64,000 nucleotides of DNA from Agriotes lineatus. Lineage: Eukaryota; Arthropoda; Insecta; Coleoptera; Elateridae. The stretch spans positions 62,001 to 126,000 of the forward strand of contig CALNHX010002289.1 in the NCBI GenBank assembly GCA_940337035.1, given 5' to 3'. Position numbers and translations under genes: made by a program. Under the pieces are notes generated by a model that was not told where the DNA came from, searched no databases, and saw nothing but the letters and a program-made list of their open reading frames with translations. This document shows positions 41,920-52,047 of the stretch, in pieces (the stretch's first letter is position 1; each line of letters opens with the position of its first letter).

Positions 41920-42102
41920 CTGTCTTCTGCTCGTCGGAGCGCTGGCTTTTATAGCCGGGCAGCCGTCGCTTCGTGCCGGCTGCGTACGTTCGTGGCGTCT
42001 CGGGCTGGCTCGCTTCCGCGTGGTGGGAGCTTTCGTGTCGGACTGGCTCGTTTTCGCGTGGTGGGGGCTTTCCTGCTGCGTGGAGCTGCGCGAGCCCCCA
42101 CA

Positions 42103-42983
42103 TTACAATCCTTTGCCTTATGCCCATATTTCCAGCATTTATAACACTGCACCATGTTTATATAGTCTGCGTAATAATATGTTCTCCAACCAATGCAAAG
42201 TCTACTTTTTCTTTGTACTTGACTATATGTCTTTGAGTCCACCTGTAGTATAATATTCGTATTGCCTTTTTTTGTTTCATATTTATATACAACTTTTATT
42301 TCTCGGTCTTGAGGGTCTGTTGTGATTGTATTCTGTAGAACTATTTTTTCTTGAAGATCTTCTACGTCATCTAAAAGTTTTTTATCTATATTAAACACTG
42401 TAATTTTTGGATTTCTTTTTTGTGGAACTCGTATTTCATATTCTTGACCTAATTTTTCCACCACATTTTTACTTATATTTTCAATATCAGCTTGATTTCC
42501 ACACTTTATTGCCACTCCGCCTTCTCTAACATATTTAACTCTAGATATACCTATTCCCAGTGAACTTGGACAGATTCTTTCCTCCAATACTTGTTTTGTG
42601 ACCATACTAGTTTGCGTTACGTTTTTTGGTTTTACTAGCAGTACCTCTTCGGATTTCTTTACCACCTCGCTATAACTTCTATACGGTTGAGTACTAACTT
42701 TTTCTTTCTTTAATTCTTCTATTTCTTGTTTCAATAAACTTATAATTTCATTTTTATCATTTATTATTGTTTCTTTACTGTCTACTAACTCCCTTAGAAT
42801 TTCGTAAGTATCTCCTTTCACGCATCTCAAACACTGAAATTTTAATATACGTCCCGTACTTAGTTGTAATACTTTAACTTCTGATGCTGTGAGTCCTCCA
42901 CAATTTTTGCATATTGGTGTTTTGCAACCATCACATTTAAAAATCTCTTTACTTTTCGTTTCTTTACATATGCCACATTCCAT
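42103..42983 (-). pseudogene. ORF1 5' part of the non-LTR element (PHD-like finger, first CCHC), cut by the LTR element
   Basis: Starts MECGICKETKSKEIFKCDGC, whose spaced Cys pairs (C-x2-C, C-x2-C, C-x2-C and a later CLRC) form a PHD/RING-like zinc finger at residues 1-55. A coiled coil follows (ETIINDKNEIISLLKQEIEE, about residues 70-95), then a domain with ISRVKYVREGGVAIKC and KITVFNID, and the first knuckle, CYKCWKYGHKAKDC. The frame then runs into the LTR at 42102. The remaining knuckles lie at 36321-36556. ORF1 proteins of this kind bind the element RNA. Confidence 0.85.
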
Positions 42984-43293
42984 TTTTTAGGTTAATTTTA
43001 TTATCCATTTAAATACTACTAATAAGTGGTAGCGTTCCACCAAATTTATTACTTCACTTGAGCAGGTTTTCACTGTGAGTAGTTTACTATATATTATTTT
43101 AATATTCAAAGTTTTATTCACTATAATTCACTTTAAAGTTAAATTAGAACATTTCAAGCATGTGACCAACATAACCTCGTACGTTAAAACCTAAAAAATT
43201 TTTAACGTGCCGCCCGGATATATTAAAGAACCTACTGGTCGTTGTTGGCTGGCACTTTGTCACATCTTTTTAAAGAGAACTTTCAAATTGTGA
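42984..43293. other. Probable 5' untranslated region of the non-LTR element
   Basis: AT-rich, with no ORF. The end of the non-LTR element should lie here, perhaps near 43200, where the sequence changes to a GC-richer tgccgcccgg. No target duplication could be matched with the 3' tail at 32239. Confidence 0.4.
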
Positions 43294-43448
43294 TTTAGTT
43301 ACGGAGTTTGATCGCAAAACGAGGTTCGCGCCATGTTTAATTAATTTGCTCACGGAATCCCGATAAGAACTGAACGCCCTGTTCGCACGTTTCCCAAAGA
43401 AAACTTTTCCAAGCCTTCTTCAGTTGGGGCCGGTTTTGTGTCGTACTT

Positions 43449-43600
43449 TAAACCGCGGGGGAGGCACAAATTTACGTTGAAAAACGTACAATATCAGTCC
43501 TTCTCAGGACTAACCAGGAACACCTGAAGATGGGAGTAGATCAAAACTCCCGAAACGTTTGATTTACACCCTAGACAGTGGAAAAAGTCCGAAAAACATA
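43449..43600 (+). mobile_element. 152-bp insertion with a hammerhead motif and 8-bp target duplication
   Basis: Comparison with the uninterrupted copy at 24753-25205 defines the insertion exactly: tcgtactt occurs once there (as tcgtacttcac) and twice here, at 43441-43448 and 43601-43608. The insert starts taaaccgcgggggaggc, contains the hammerhead core at 43524-43556 and ends gtccgaaaaacata. It has no ORF. It looks like the terminal region of a Penelope-like element or a small ribozyme-bearing retroelement. Confidence 0.8.
43524..43556 (+). ncRNA. Candidate hammerhead ribozyme core
   Basis: CTGAAGA (consensus CUGANGA) at 43524-43530, a stem II with arms gggag and ctccc around a 10-nt loop, then GAAAC at 43552-43556. 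All invariant core bases are in place. The upstream gtcctt...aggac and caggaacacctg stretches could form helix I or compete with it. Helix III is short, as is usual for PLE-type hammerheads. Confidence 0.6.
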
Positions 43601-43912
43601 TCGTACTTCACTGTTTTGCAAAATTGCATAAAATTGACTTATTCTTCGCGGGCTCTCGGACTTGCTAAGTTTGCAATTCTCACGCTAAGTTTTGCACGTG
43701 AGTGCCAGTCGACAGTAATTTTGATTTCTGTATTTCTCTGGAACGCGTTCTGCTTAATTAGCACCGGATGTAATGCGATCGGGTCTTCGTTGTTACAATG
43801 TAACCTTTTGCGTTCTTAATAAATGAGCTCTGCATGTTTTGCTCCTACGTATTCTAGATACTTCCTTACAATTTTTAATTTAATTAAAAGCAAATTTTTG
43901 CGGTTTGTTGCA

Positions 43913-44630
43913 TTATTATTGCTTTCTTTATCTCTTATGTGGCCACTATAATAGCTTTGTTCTCCTCTAGCTTCTGTCAAAAGAACACTAACGAACAACG
44001 AAAAACGAGTTTGTACTACCATTTTTCCCTTCTTCTTCTTTGACATACAGTTATAATGCTGCAACCATTGTGTTTGATCTCCGTAGCTCTTATGCTGTCT
44101 TCTTTGTCTCTTTGTACTTTACTTCATTTGAGTACCCTTGATCTTCCCATTCTTTCAATAATAAATTCTACAAAATTATTAATGTGGGAATAGCTTTATT
44201 TGTCCCATTGAAGAAATTTAAAACTTGAAGATATAAATAGTTTTCACCAGATTTGAGACATTTAATTTGCTTGAAAAAACTCACAGGAAGTTATGCTGAA
44301 TAGAAATCACTAAAATTATCTTGAGTTTTCTCATTTTAGATCAAGATGTAAATTCCTGACCAATTTGTGTTATACAAATCAATCCTAAATTGTTTTGGAA
44401 ATATGGAAATGACAAAAAAAGCAAGTAGTAAAGTACCGGAATGAATGTTATACCTTAATAATCAGGCTAATAATAGGTAAGATATAGTTAATTTATTTTG
44501 TAATTATTTTTTTATTGTTTACGTACATGCCACGTAATAAATACTATTAAATTATCGTGGGACTATAACGTAAGTAATTTAACTAGTACTAATATAAATT
44601 ATAGGGAACTTTTATCTTTGTCTGACATAT
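43913..44630. other. No gene recognised
   Basis: T-rich to 44100, then AT-rich. A minus-strand 82-codon frame at 44064-43816 continues into the dispersed repeat and is unrecognised. Confidence 0.4.
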
Positions 44631-45526
44631 ACAGGGTGTCCCTGAAAAGGAGATCAATCCGTTAACCACATATTCCTTGAGAAAAAATATGATGATTTAA
44701 CTCAACTTACCTATATACAAAGTTGCTTAGTTTAGCCGCTAGAGAGCTTTAAAAACGATTAACTTTTTTAAATTTTTTCAAATAAGTCGAAAAATCTTTG
44801 ATAGATTTTATTCATTTTTTGGCCATGCGTTTGTACCAGTAAACCACAGCTTTTTGAAGAACTCTAATTTAAAAAATTACAGGGTGTTTGAAAACTTCGT
44901 CACAATAAATTATCGATCCATATTTTTTTAACCCCCTGTATAATCACTACCAATTTTCTTTTCTGAATAGTTACTTTAATTTAGAAGCTATTTTCTCTTA
45001 CAAAATGTTAGTTGGGTAAAGGGCTTAGCCACAAAAAAATATTTTCTAAATCCCTACAAGCCTGAATCAGTAATTTTAACTTAACACTAGGCTTGTAGGG
45101 ATTTACAAAATATTTTTTTTTGGCTAAACCGTTCCCCCAACTAAAATTTTGTAAGATAGGAAATAGCTTCTAAATTAAAGTAACTATAGAGAAAAAAAAT
45201 TGGTAGTGATTATACAGGGGGATAAAAAAATATGGATGGATAATTTATTGTGACGAAGTTTTTAAACACCCTGTAATTTTCGAAATTATGGTTTATTCTT
45301 CAAAAAGCTGTGGTTTACTGGTACAAACGCATGGCCAAAAAATGAATAACATCTATCAAAGATTTTTCGACTTATTTGAAAAAATTTAAAAAAGTTAACT
45401 GTTTTTAAAGCCCTCTAGCGGCTAAACTAAGCAACTCTGTATATAGGTAAGTTGAGTTAAATCATCATATTTTTGCTCAAGGAATATGTGGTTAATGGAT
45501 TGACCTTCTTTTCATTGACACCCTGT
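44631..45526. mobile_element. 0.9-kb fold-back element with ~430-bp inverted arms
   Basis: Ends acagggtgtc at 44631 and gacaccctgt at 45526. The arms match inward through ccacatattcctt, tttgtaccagtaaaccacag and cttgtagggattta to a centre near 45075, with scattered substitutions. TAT/ATA flanks suggest a TA target. A secondary acagggtg lies inside each arm (about 44880 and 45275), so the structure may be one fold-back nested in another. There is no ORF. Confidence 0.85.
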
Positions 45527-45539
45527 ATAATAAACCAAA

Positions 45540-46760
45540 TAAACTTAGCATTGGATCCGATGGTATGCCTAATTTACTACTAAAAATTTGTGTCTGCTCT
45601 CTGACAACATCTTTACATATACTTTTTAATTTTTCACTGAAAACTTACACATTTAAGACTGGAAGCTTAGCTATATAATACCCATTTTTAAGTCTGGTGA
45701 TAAGAGTAGTGCAAAAAATTATAGAAGTGTTGCAATCAATCCGTTATACCTAAACTGTTTGACTGCTTCATTAGTGAAAAATTGTCATGGTCTTGTCGGG
45801 AGATTGTAAGCAATCAACAACATGGTTTCTCTTCAAAAGAGCACAGTAACCAACTTACTGTCTTATCATACAGCCTTATTGAATGCCTTTCAGGCCAGAA
45901 AGCAAGTGGATACCGTCTTTATTGATTTTTTTTCTAAGGCATATGATAAGGTTGATCATAATTTGGTATTAACAAAATTACACAATTATGTTTTTAATTT
46001 AGGAATGTTATCCGATAGGAAGCAATTTATTAAAATAGGATGTTATCTTACAGGCCCTATGGTTGTTAGTTCAGGAGTACCACAAAGGAGACATATGTCA
46101 CCACTTTTATTTAATCAAGTAAACATAGTAATTGTTTATTATTTGTTGACGATCTGAAACTATTTAAAACTATAGAAACAGTCAATGATCAAATGTTTTT
46201 ACAGGATCATTTAGATTGTCGGTCTCATTGGTGTAACAACTAAATATGCAAAAGTGTCTTTTTTTAGGAAAACAAAAATGTTTGAACCTGGTTACAGCAT
46301 AGATAACAATCGTTTGGGTTATGTTACCAGTGTTAGACATGGGTATCATCATTGATGAGAAGCTTACATTTATAGATCACATACATAGCGTAACTGTAAA
46401 ATCATCAAAAATGTTAGAATTTGTCTTACGTAACTAAGAGGGCATATCATTGAAGTCGATTAAAACAACAGTGTTCACTGGTACGTAATAAATTGGAATA
46501 CGCATCTATAATTTGGTCTCCTTCATATAGGGTTCACGTAAAGTCAATTGAATGACTTCTACATATATTTTTGAGATTTGCTGCGAGATGTTTACAGTTT
46601 AATATTGAGTACCTATCACAATCACTTTTGTTATTATGGAAATAATGTCTTTGGACTTAGAATATCGAAGAATTACTACTAGCTTATGTTTCATTTCTAA
46701 ACTGTTGATTGGATTTATCCACGATCCATATCTTCTTAAACAAATAACATCGATATTGCA
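45540..46760 (+). pseudogene. Jockey-like non-LTR RT, heavily decayed
   Basis: Several frames together give the RT order: LSIGSDGMPNLLLKICVCSL, IIPIFKSGDK, NNMVSLQKSTVTNLLSYHTA and VDTVFIDFFSKAYDKVDHN, then SSGVPQRRHMSPLLFN. The catalytic FADD region (46140-46170, near LFVDDLK) is frameshifted, with the first Ala changed. Later pieces (DMGIIIDEKLTFIDHI near 46340) are thumb sequence. No endonuclease was found upstream, so the copy is 5'-truncated, adjacent to the fold-back element. Confidence 0.7.
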
Positions 46761-47132
46761 ATGAAAACCCTAAGACTTCTTTTATATGCAATGTCATGCA
46801 ACAAATTATGGCCAAAATTCACCGATAGATGGGTACTTCATTTAATAAATGTATGTAATTTAGAAGTTGTGGGTATTTCTTTAAGTAAATTTCGAAGTGA
46901 TATTAAATGAATGTGATGTTTGTGCAATATTGTTTTTGTTATACTAAAGGTTATGTTTATGACACGCTGGTAAACTGTTAATAAGGCTATTCTTTAAATC
47001 CATAAATAAGTAAATAAATAACTGAATTTCAATGACAATATCCTTTTGTTCTAGATGTGAAGATATCCAACTTCCCTTGCCTCATATATCATTAGTAGAA
47101 ACGTCCAAACCACCACCATTCATTAAGAAACT
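46761..47132. other. Upstream region of the zinc-finger gene
   Basis: AT-rich. A pyrimidine-rich ccttttgttctag ending at 47054 is a plausible splice acceptor for a non-coding first exon. No TATA-like promoter can be singled out. Confidence 0.35.
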
Positions 47133-48482
47133 ATGGAAAATAAGTCGTGTAGTTTTACAGGAACTACACCATGCATATCGCAGAAAATGAATAGCAACGA
47201 AAGTTTTGATAATCTATCTATTAAACAAGAAGTCATCGAATTAAAGGATGAAAATTATGAAAACAAACTATTTGACAAAAATAATGTAAATACTACTTGT
47301 AGTGAAGAGAAATCTTATAGGGACTCCATTTGTAAATATAGAACAGCACAGAAAAGTAGTTTAGTTAGACATGTTAAAACTCATACAGGTGAAAAGTCAT
47401 ACAGATGCTCAGTTTGTGAATACAAAACAGCAAATAAGGGTCATTTAGTTGGACATATTAAAACTCATACAGGAGAAAAACCATACAGTTGCGCAGTTTG
47501 TGAATATAAAACGGCAAGAAGAAATAATTTAGTTGTACATATTAAAACTCATACAGGAGAAAAGCCATACAGATGCTCGGTTTGTGAATACAAAACAGCT
47601 CATAAGAAAGATTTAGTTACACATATGAGAGTTCATACAGGAGAAAAGCCATACAGTTGCTCAGTTTGTGAATACAGAACGAGACGTAAGGATAATTTAG
47701 TTGGACATATTAAAACTCATACAGGAGAAAAGCCATACAGTTGCGCAATTTGTGAATACAGAACAGCAGATAAACGTAGTTTGGTTAGACATATGAAAAC
47801 TCATACAGGAGAAAAGCCATACATTTGCGCAATTTGTGAATACAGAACAGCAGAAAAAATTCGTTTAGTTAGACATATTAAAACTCATACAGGAGAAAAG
47901 CCATATGGGTGCTCAGTTTGTGAATACAGAACAGCTCATAAGAGTTATTTACATTCACATATGAGAGCTCATACAGGGGAAAAGCCATACAGTTGCACAA
48001 TTTGTGAATACAGAACAGCTGATAAAAGTACTTTGGTTAGGCATATGAAGACTCATACGGGAGAAAAGCCATACGGTTGCCCAATTTGTGAATACAGAAC
48101 AGCAGAAAAAAAGTATTTAGTTAAACATATTAAAACTCATACAGGAGAAAAGCCATACAGTTGCACAATTTGTGAATACAGAACAGCAGAAAAAATTCAT
48201 TTAGTTAGACATATAAAAACTCATACAGGAGAAAAGCCATACAGTTGCACAATTTGTGAATACAGAACAGCAGATAAAAGTTATTTGGTTAGACATATGA
48301 AAACTCATTCAGGAGAAAAACCATACAGTTGCGCAGTTTGTGAATACAAAACAGCAAAGAAAGATCATTTAGTTCGACATATTAAAACTCATTCAGGAGA
48401 AATGTCATACAGTTGTCGTGTTTGTGGATATAAAACGGCACGTAAATGTAATTTGGTTCGACATATGAAAACTCACACTTGA
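47133..48482 (+). CDS. C2H2 zinc-finger protein, 13 intact fingers
   Basis: A 449-residue open frame. An in-frame TAA just upstream (about 47124) supports the ATG at 47133. The N-terminal ~65 residues are acidic and unstructured, with SIKQEVIELKDENYENKLF. A degenerate finger (first Cys lost: YRDSICKYRTAQKSSLVRHV) is followed by 13 complete C-x2-C-x12-H-x3-H fingers joined by HTGEKPY linkers, all of the CEYKTA/CEYRTA type. Tandem fingers of this kind bind DNA in the nucleus. Predicted contact residues vary between fingers. The ORF ends at a TGA produced by a single change in a linker (Gly codon GGA to TGA), and finger sequence continues beyond it. There is no KRAB, BTB or ZAD domain. Confidence 0.85.
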   Translation: MENKSCSFTGTTPCISQKMNSNESFDNLSIKQEVIELKDENYENKLFDKNNVNTTCSEEKSYRDSICKYRTAQKSSLVRHVKTHTGEKSYRCSVCEYKTANKGHLVGHIKTHTGEKPYSCAVCEYKTARRNNLVVHIKTHTGEKPYRCSVCEYKTAHKKDLVTHMRVHTGEKPYSCSVCEYRTRRKDNLVGHIKTHTGEKPYSCAICEYRTADKRSLVRHMKTHTGEKPYICAICEYRTAEKIRLVRHIKTHTGEKPYGCSVCEYRTAHKSYLHSHMRAHTGEKPYSCTICEYRTADKSTLVRHMKTHTGEKPYGCPICEYRTAEKKYLVKHIKTHTGEKPYSCTICEYRTAEKIHLVRHIKTHTGEKPYSCTICEYRTADKSYLVRHMKTHSGEKPYSCAVCEYKTAKKDHLVRHIKTHSGEMSYSCRVCGYKTARKCNLVRHMKTHT

Positions 48483-48854
48483 GAAAAGATATACAGTTAC
48501 TCGGTTTGTGAATACAGAGCAGCAGATAAAAGTAGTTTAGTTAGACATATTAAAACTCATACAGGAGAAAAGCCATACAAGTGCGCAATTTGTGAATACA
48601 GAACAGCAGATAAAAGTGGTTTGATTAGACATATGAAAACTCATACAGGAGAAAAACCATACAGTTTTCGTGGTTGTGGATATAAAACGGCATGTAAAGG
48701 TAATTTTGATCTGCATTCGCGAACTCGTACAGCAGAAAAGCCATACAGTTGCTCGGTTTGTGAATATAGAACGGCACGTAAGAGTGATTTAGTTACACAT
48801 ATGAAGAATCCTACACGAGAAAAGCCATACAGTTATTGTGTTTGTGAATACTGA
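48483..48854 (+). pseudogene. Out-read continuation of the zinc-finger array
   Basis: In the same frame after the TGA at 48480-48482, five further fingers follow: one lacking its first Cys (YSYSVCEYRAADKSSLVRHI), one complete (YKCAICEYRTADKSGLIRHM), two with lost Cys or His (YSFRGCGYKTACKGN; SDLVTHMKNP), and a partial one ending at the stop at 48852-48854. The rising decay after the stop indicates relaxed selection. It would be translated only by stop readthrough. Confidence 0.8.
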
Positions 48855-49589
48855 AAAAAAATTTAGTCACATATGAGACGCAAATGTAATCTAAGTCCAC
48901 ATATGAGCACTGATACAGGAGAAAAACGTTACAGTTATTCTGTCTATAAATACAGAGGAGCACAAATAGTAATTAACAATACAAGTGTGTAAAGCTAGTC
49001 TTTAGTCACGAGTGGGACAGAGTTAAGAATGAGCGAGCGTTTTAAGTCCCGCGAGTGACTAAAGATGCTTTACGCATGTGTATGGTACAATATTTTATCT
49101 ACAATAGAATCTAGAAAACAAGACAAATTTGTTAAAAAAATTTAATGTAAATTAAGATTAGTAGCTACTGGTTGTCATTTTGCATGATTAAAAATTTTAA
49201 ACACGTTGCTACTGACGACGTAAACTAATGAAAGCATATTATTAAACAGTAGTTTTTCAAAGTGAAAACTGCCAACTAAACGTCAATTTTACACACTGTC
49301 GTAGATAAAAGTATTTTAGTTACACATACGAGTTCTAATTCTGTAGTGTTACACATAAGCTATCGCTTAGGAATTAATCTCACTATTTGTGTATATAGTC
49401 AAACCAGAAAAGCAGTTTATAGATTATGTAAGCTAATAATTTTTATAATAAATTTTAAATATAGCGAATTAAGCTATATGACATTCTAGTGCGCACATAG
49501 AGTATTCCAGGGCACCTCAGATGATTTGTAGATACCACCCCTGCTGTAATAAATTGGCTTAAAAACCTTGATATTGAACTGTAATATAT
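48855..49589. other. 3' flank of the zinc-finger gene; no gene recognised
   Basis: Further finger traces run to about 48960 (HMSTDTGEKRYSYS). Beyond that is AT-rich DNA with a hairpin-like tctttagtcacgag...gagtgactaaaga at about 48990-49062. Confidence 0.5.
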
Positions 49590-50026
49590 TGTAACGACCT
49601 TGGAACCAGGTTGCATGCGACGAATGAGTCAGCGTCCCGATCATTCGAGAACGACCTTGCGTGCAAACACGTCAGCGTCACTGGATTAATCGAGCGAAGT
49701 TTCCAGATGGAATTATCCGGCAATATATAAGCCAGTGCAGCTGGAAGGCAAGCAGTCTGAGGCCCGATTCAGCTTTGAAGTATGCGGAAACTGCCATATA
49801 AATAACGCGTGTAAATAAATCTAGCCATATAAATCATTCATGTTGTCGTGTGTAAATAAATAAAGTGTATTTGTTGTTAGAAATAGTTCCTGTTAGTTTA
49901 TAAATAATTTGTGTTTCGCGTTAATAGTTCATGTGTTGTAAATCTTTAAGATAAATTGCTGTAAATAAATGCTTAAAACAAGAAGCGGCGTATAATTTTT
50001 AATAGCCCAAAACATAAAACGTAACA
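49590..50026 (+). mobile_element. Solo LTR, 437 bp, target duplication atat
   Basis: Starts TGTAACGACCTTGG and ends AAAACGTAACA, with TGT/ACA inverted termini. The 4-bp repeat atat flanks it at 49586-49589 and 50027-50030. A TATA box (caatatataagcc, about 49719-49731) and repeated AATAAA signals after it give plus orientation. No internal retroelement sequence lies beside it, so it is the product of LTR-LTR recombination. A 4-bp duplication suits Ty3/gypsy. Confidence 0.8.
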
Positions 50027-50915
50027 ATATTGTTGACAATTGTATGTTTCTATCACCGACTCTTATTTATTGTAATTTCTATGTACAATTGCCTTCATAG
50101 AAAACTAAGACCGTGAAAATATCAAGAGAACTTAATTTTTGAAAATTTTAGTTGCATAATTGTGCCTTGTTTTCTTTTAATTGTTTTGGTATTGCGGGTC
50201 TTTTTTAGCAAGTAATACCGTGTTCTTAACAATGAGTTCATGCGAAATTATCGTTGTGTTTGCCCCATTTCTCAATCTGGTTCAAATGATGGTTTTCAGA
50301 ACTTCGTTTAAAAGTGCCATCTTAACTTGACAGTTTTATATGGCAGGAGTTTGTTTGAATTTGTCATTACAGACCAATTAAATCTGTTCATATTTGACTG
50401 TACCAGTTTTGTATGCCGGCAATGGTACATGCTATACGCTAACAAAATAAATAATAAAATATAATAATTTAGTTTTGAAAAAATTCGTAGCATCATAAAA
50501 TGCTAAAATTGTAACTATTTAATCCATACATTGGAAAAATGCAGGAACGTTCAGTAAGAGAGTGTATCCCAAGACCTGTTTTGGTTTTAATGTCACGTGC
50601 ATTTTAATCAGTCTTCACCGGGGTGATGTACATGTAGGCAGTACAAAGTCATTTTTGGCTAAAGAGTTGTAGCGGTTAATTTGATTTTTTCTTTAGTGAA
50701 GTTGAAAATGTCACCGAAAGTAACAAATAAAACAAAAACCAGTATGCCAATTGATGAAACATGTGCGAACTGAGCAAGCAAAAATTATCGTACAGAAGAT
50801 TCAAACATGAAACCTTGATTTGACTTCATCTAAACTATAAACCATGAATTTTTATGTAGAACGTTAAATCGTAAAATTAATGCAACGAATGGTAATTTAG
50901 GCAGCGTCTGTGTTT
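50027..50915. other. No gene recognised
   Basis: AT-rich DNA. A short stretch at 50707-50830 (ATGTCACCGAAAGTAAC...) is reminiscent of a small coding start but soon hits stops. Nothing can be named. Confidence 0.4.
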
Positions 50916-51051
50916 GAGCAACGATACCCGACAAGAGCGGCCCTGAAAGCTAAGAAGCCAAGAAAAGTAACACCTTAATATTACATACAAATTAAGGTGT
51001 TGTTTACCTTCTCTGTGCTTTCAGCTCCGTTCTTATCGGTTATCGTTGCTC
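50916..51051. repeat. 136-bp imperfect hairpin (MITE-like)
   Basis: gagcaacgatacccgacaag at 50916 and its inverse ending at 51051 form arms that extend through ctgaaagc and aacaccttaat to a centre near 50984. It is a fold-back MITE candidate; no target duplication could be fixed. Confidence 0.7.
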
Positions 51052-52047
51052 GAATTTAGGCGTAAATTCATATGGCAACTAGTAAAAATGGACTGTACGC
51101 TGTATTTATGTGGTATTTATCGCATCTCGCTCGCAGGCCAGCAAGATATTATTTAATGTAGTAGATCTGGGACTCGAGACCAACCAATAGTCGTAATCAC
51201 ATTACGGTTTCTTAGCAACTGTTGTAACAGTGATACCAATGACTTTTCGTAAAATTTCTACGATTTGTTGAGCAAGAGATCTGAAGTTTGTTACGGTCTT
51301 TACGGCACCGCACCGGCTCATACAACAACTAAACGGCCGGCGCGGTAAATATTTGACAAAATCGGTACAAAAGGTTCTCCTAGGCCGCTGCCCACGCCGC
51401 AACAAGATAATGCCGGCTAAGCATTCAGTGGAGCAAGGGAGGGTTCTTTACGTGATTACTTAAGGGCAACGGCCAGAGGGGCGGTAATTAACGATAAAAG
51501 TAAATAGGGCGCCACCAGGCCTGTCTCGGGGTATACTCGTGCAACCGGACCTGGACGGTTAGACGGGACGAGAAGTACACAGGGTACTACGTCAAGAAGG
51601 TACTCGAGAAGCTGTAGAACTCGAATTACAATTTCGGGAAAATACTTGAATAACTATTTCGGGACTCGTTGCCACTGCGGCGGCGTCGCCAGACCTACCT
51701 GTGTCGCTTCAACGCTCAAACTCCGTCGTACATCAATCGTTACACAGAAAACTTATCCTGAAAGGAGCATGCAAGATTCGCCACAATAATAAGGCCTTAT
51801 TTCAAATATTCGTCTATTGGTCTGACGTTAGCAAAGGGGTAATTTACAGGGCTACCAAGATTACACTATGCCTAAATTTATTGCCCCAGCTGGAGAGGCG
51901 CGTTATTTCTAATACAACATACAGCAAGTGGTCACACAAAAGTGGTTGCAATCTCAATGGCCGGAATAATTGCTGACTATTTTAGGCATTGCAGACGATG
52001 TCTGATTGATTACATATAAAATTAGCAGGCAACAGGTGCTAGATTTG
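51052..52047. other. Unassigned, GC-richer than surroundings
   Basis: Composition rises in GC from about 51180 to 51720. Open frames at 51405-51202 (-) and 51701-51976 (+) have no recognisable motif. No RNA gene was identified. It may be one end of an unclassified element that includes the minisatellite. Confidence 0.35.

Larger units (their letters stand above)
36557..42102 (-). mobile_element. Complete CsRn1-clade Ty3/gypsy LTR retrotransposon, 5,546 bp
   Basis: Two 787-bp LTRs (TGTGGGG...CCCCACA) bracket gag and pol in minus orientation. TTAC direct repeats flank the element at 36553-36556 and 42103-42106. The primer site complements the 3' end of tRNA-Trp, and gag carries a CHCC finger; both are known hallmarks of the CsRn1 clade (CsRn1, Kabuki). 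I see no difference between the LTRs, and gag and pol are open, so insertion is very recent. It interrupts ORF1 of an older non-LTR element. Confidence 0.95.
41316..42102 (-). repeat. 5' LTR of the CsRn1-clade element (787 bp)
   Basis: The upstream LTR in the sense of transcription, with TGTGGGG...CCCCACA ends. It carries the promoter-like repeat block and a small open frame, annotated separately. Confidence 0.95.
32239..42983 (-). mobile_element. Nearly complete non-LTR retrotransposon, split by two later insertions
   Basis: Minus-strand order: ORF1 (42983-42103 joined to 36556-36321), endonuclease (36302-35469), RT (35422-about 33509), 3' untranslated region (32397-32262) and an AATAAA plus (ATT)n tail at 32239-32265. 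A fold-back element lies between ORF2 and the 3' region, and an LTR retrotransposon lies inside ORF1. The 5' untranslated region probably extends beyond 42983 to about 43200. Two-ORF layout, ORF1 knuckles, endonuclease and a short-repeat tail place it in the CR1/Jockey group. Confidence 0.85.
43294..43912. repeat. Dispersed ~450-bp repeat, copy 2, carrying a 152-bp insertion
   Basis: Homologous to 24753-25205 from ttagttacggagtttgatcg to aaatttttgcggtt. The homology is interrupted at 43449-43600 by an insertion with an 8-bp target duplication. The minus-strand open segment (IALHPVLI-QNAFQRN) is retained here with stops. Confidence 0.8.

Noticed and set aside
44631..45526. Long palindrome as an assembly inversion artefact
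   Set aside because: The arms differ by scattered substitutions and small gaps and have defined termini, so they are an old natural inverted repeat.
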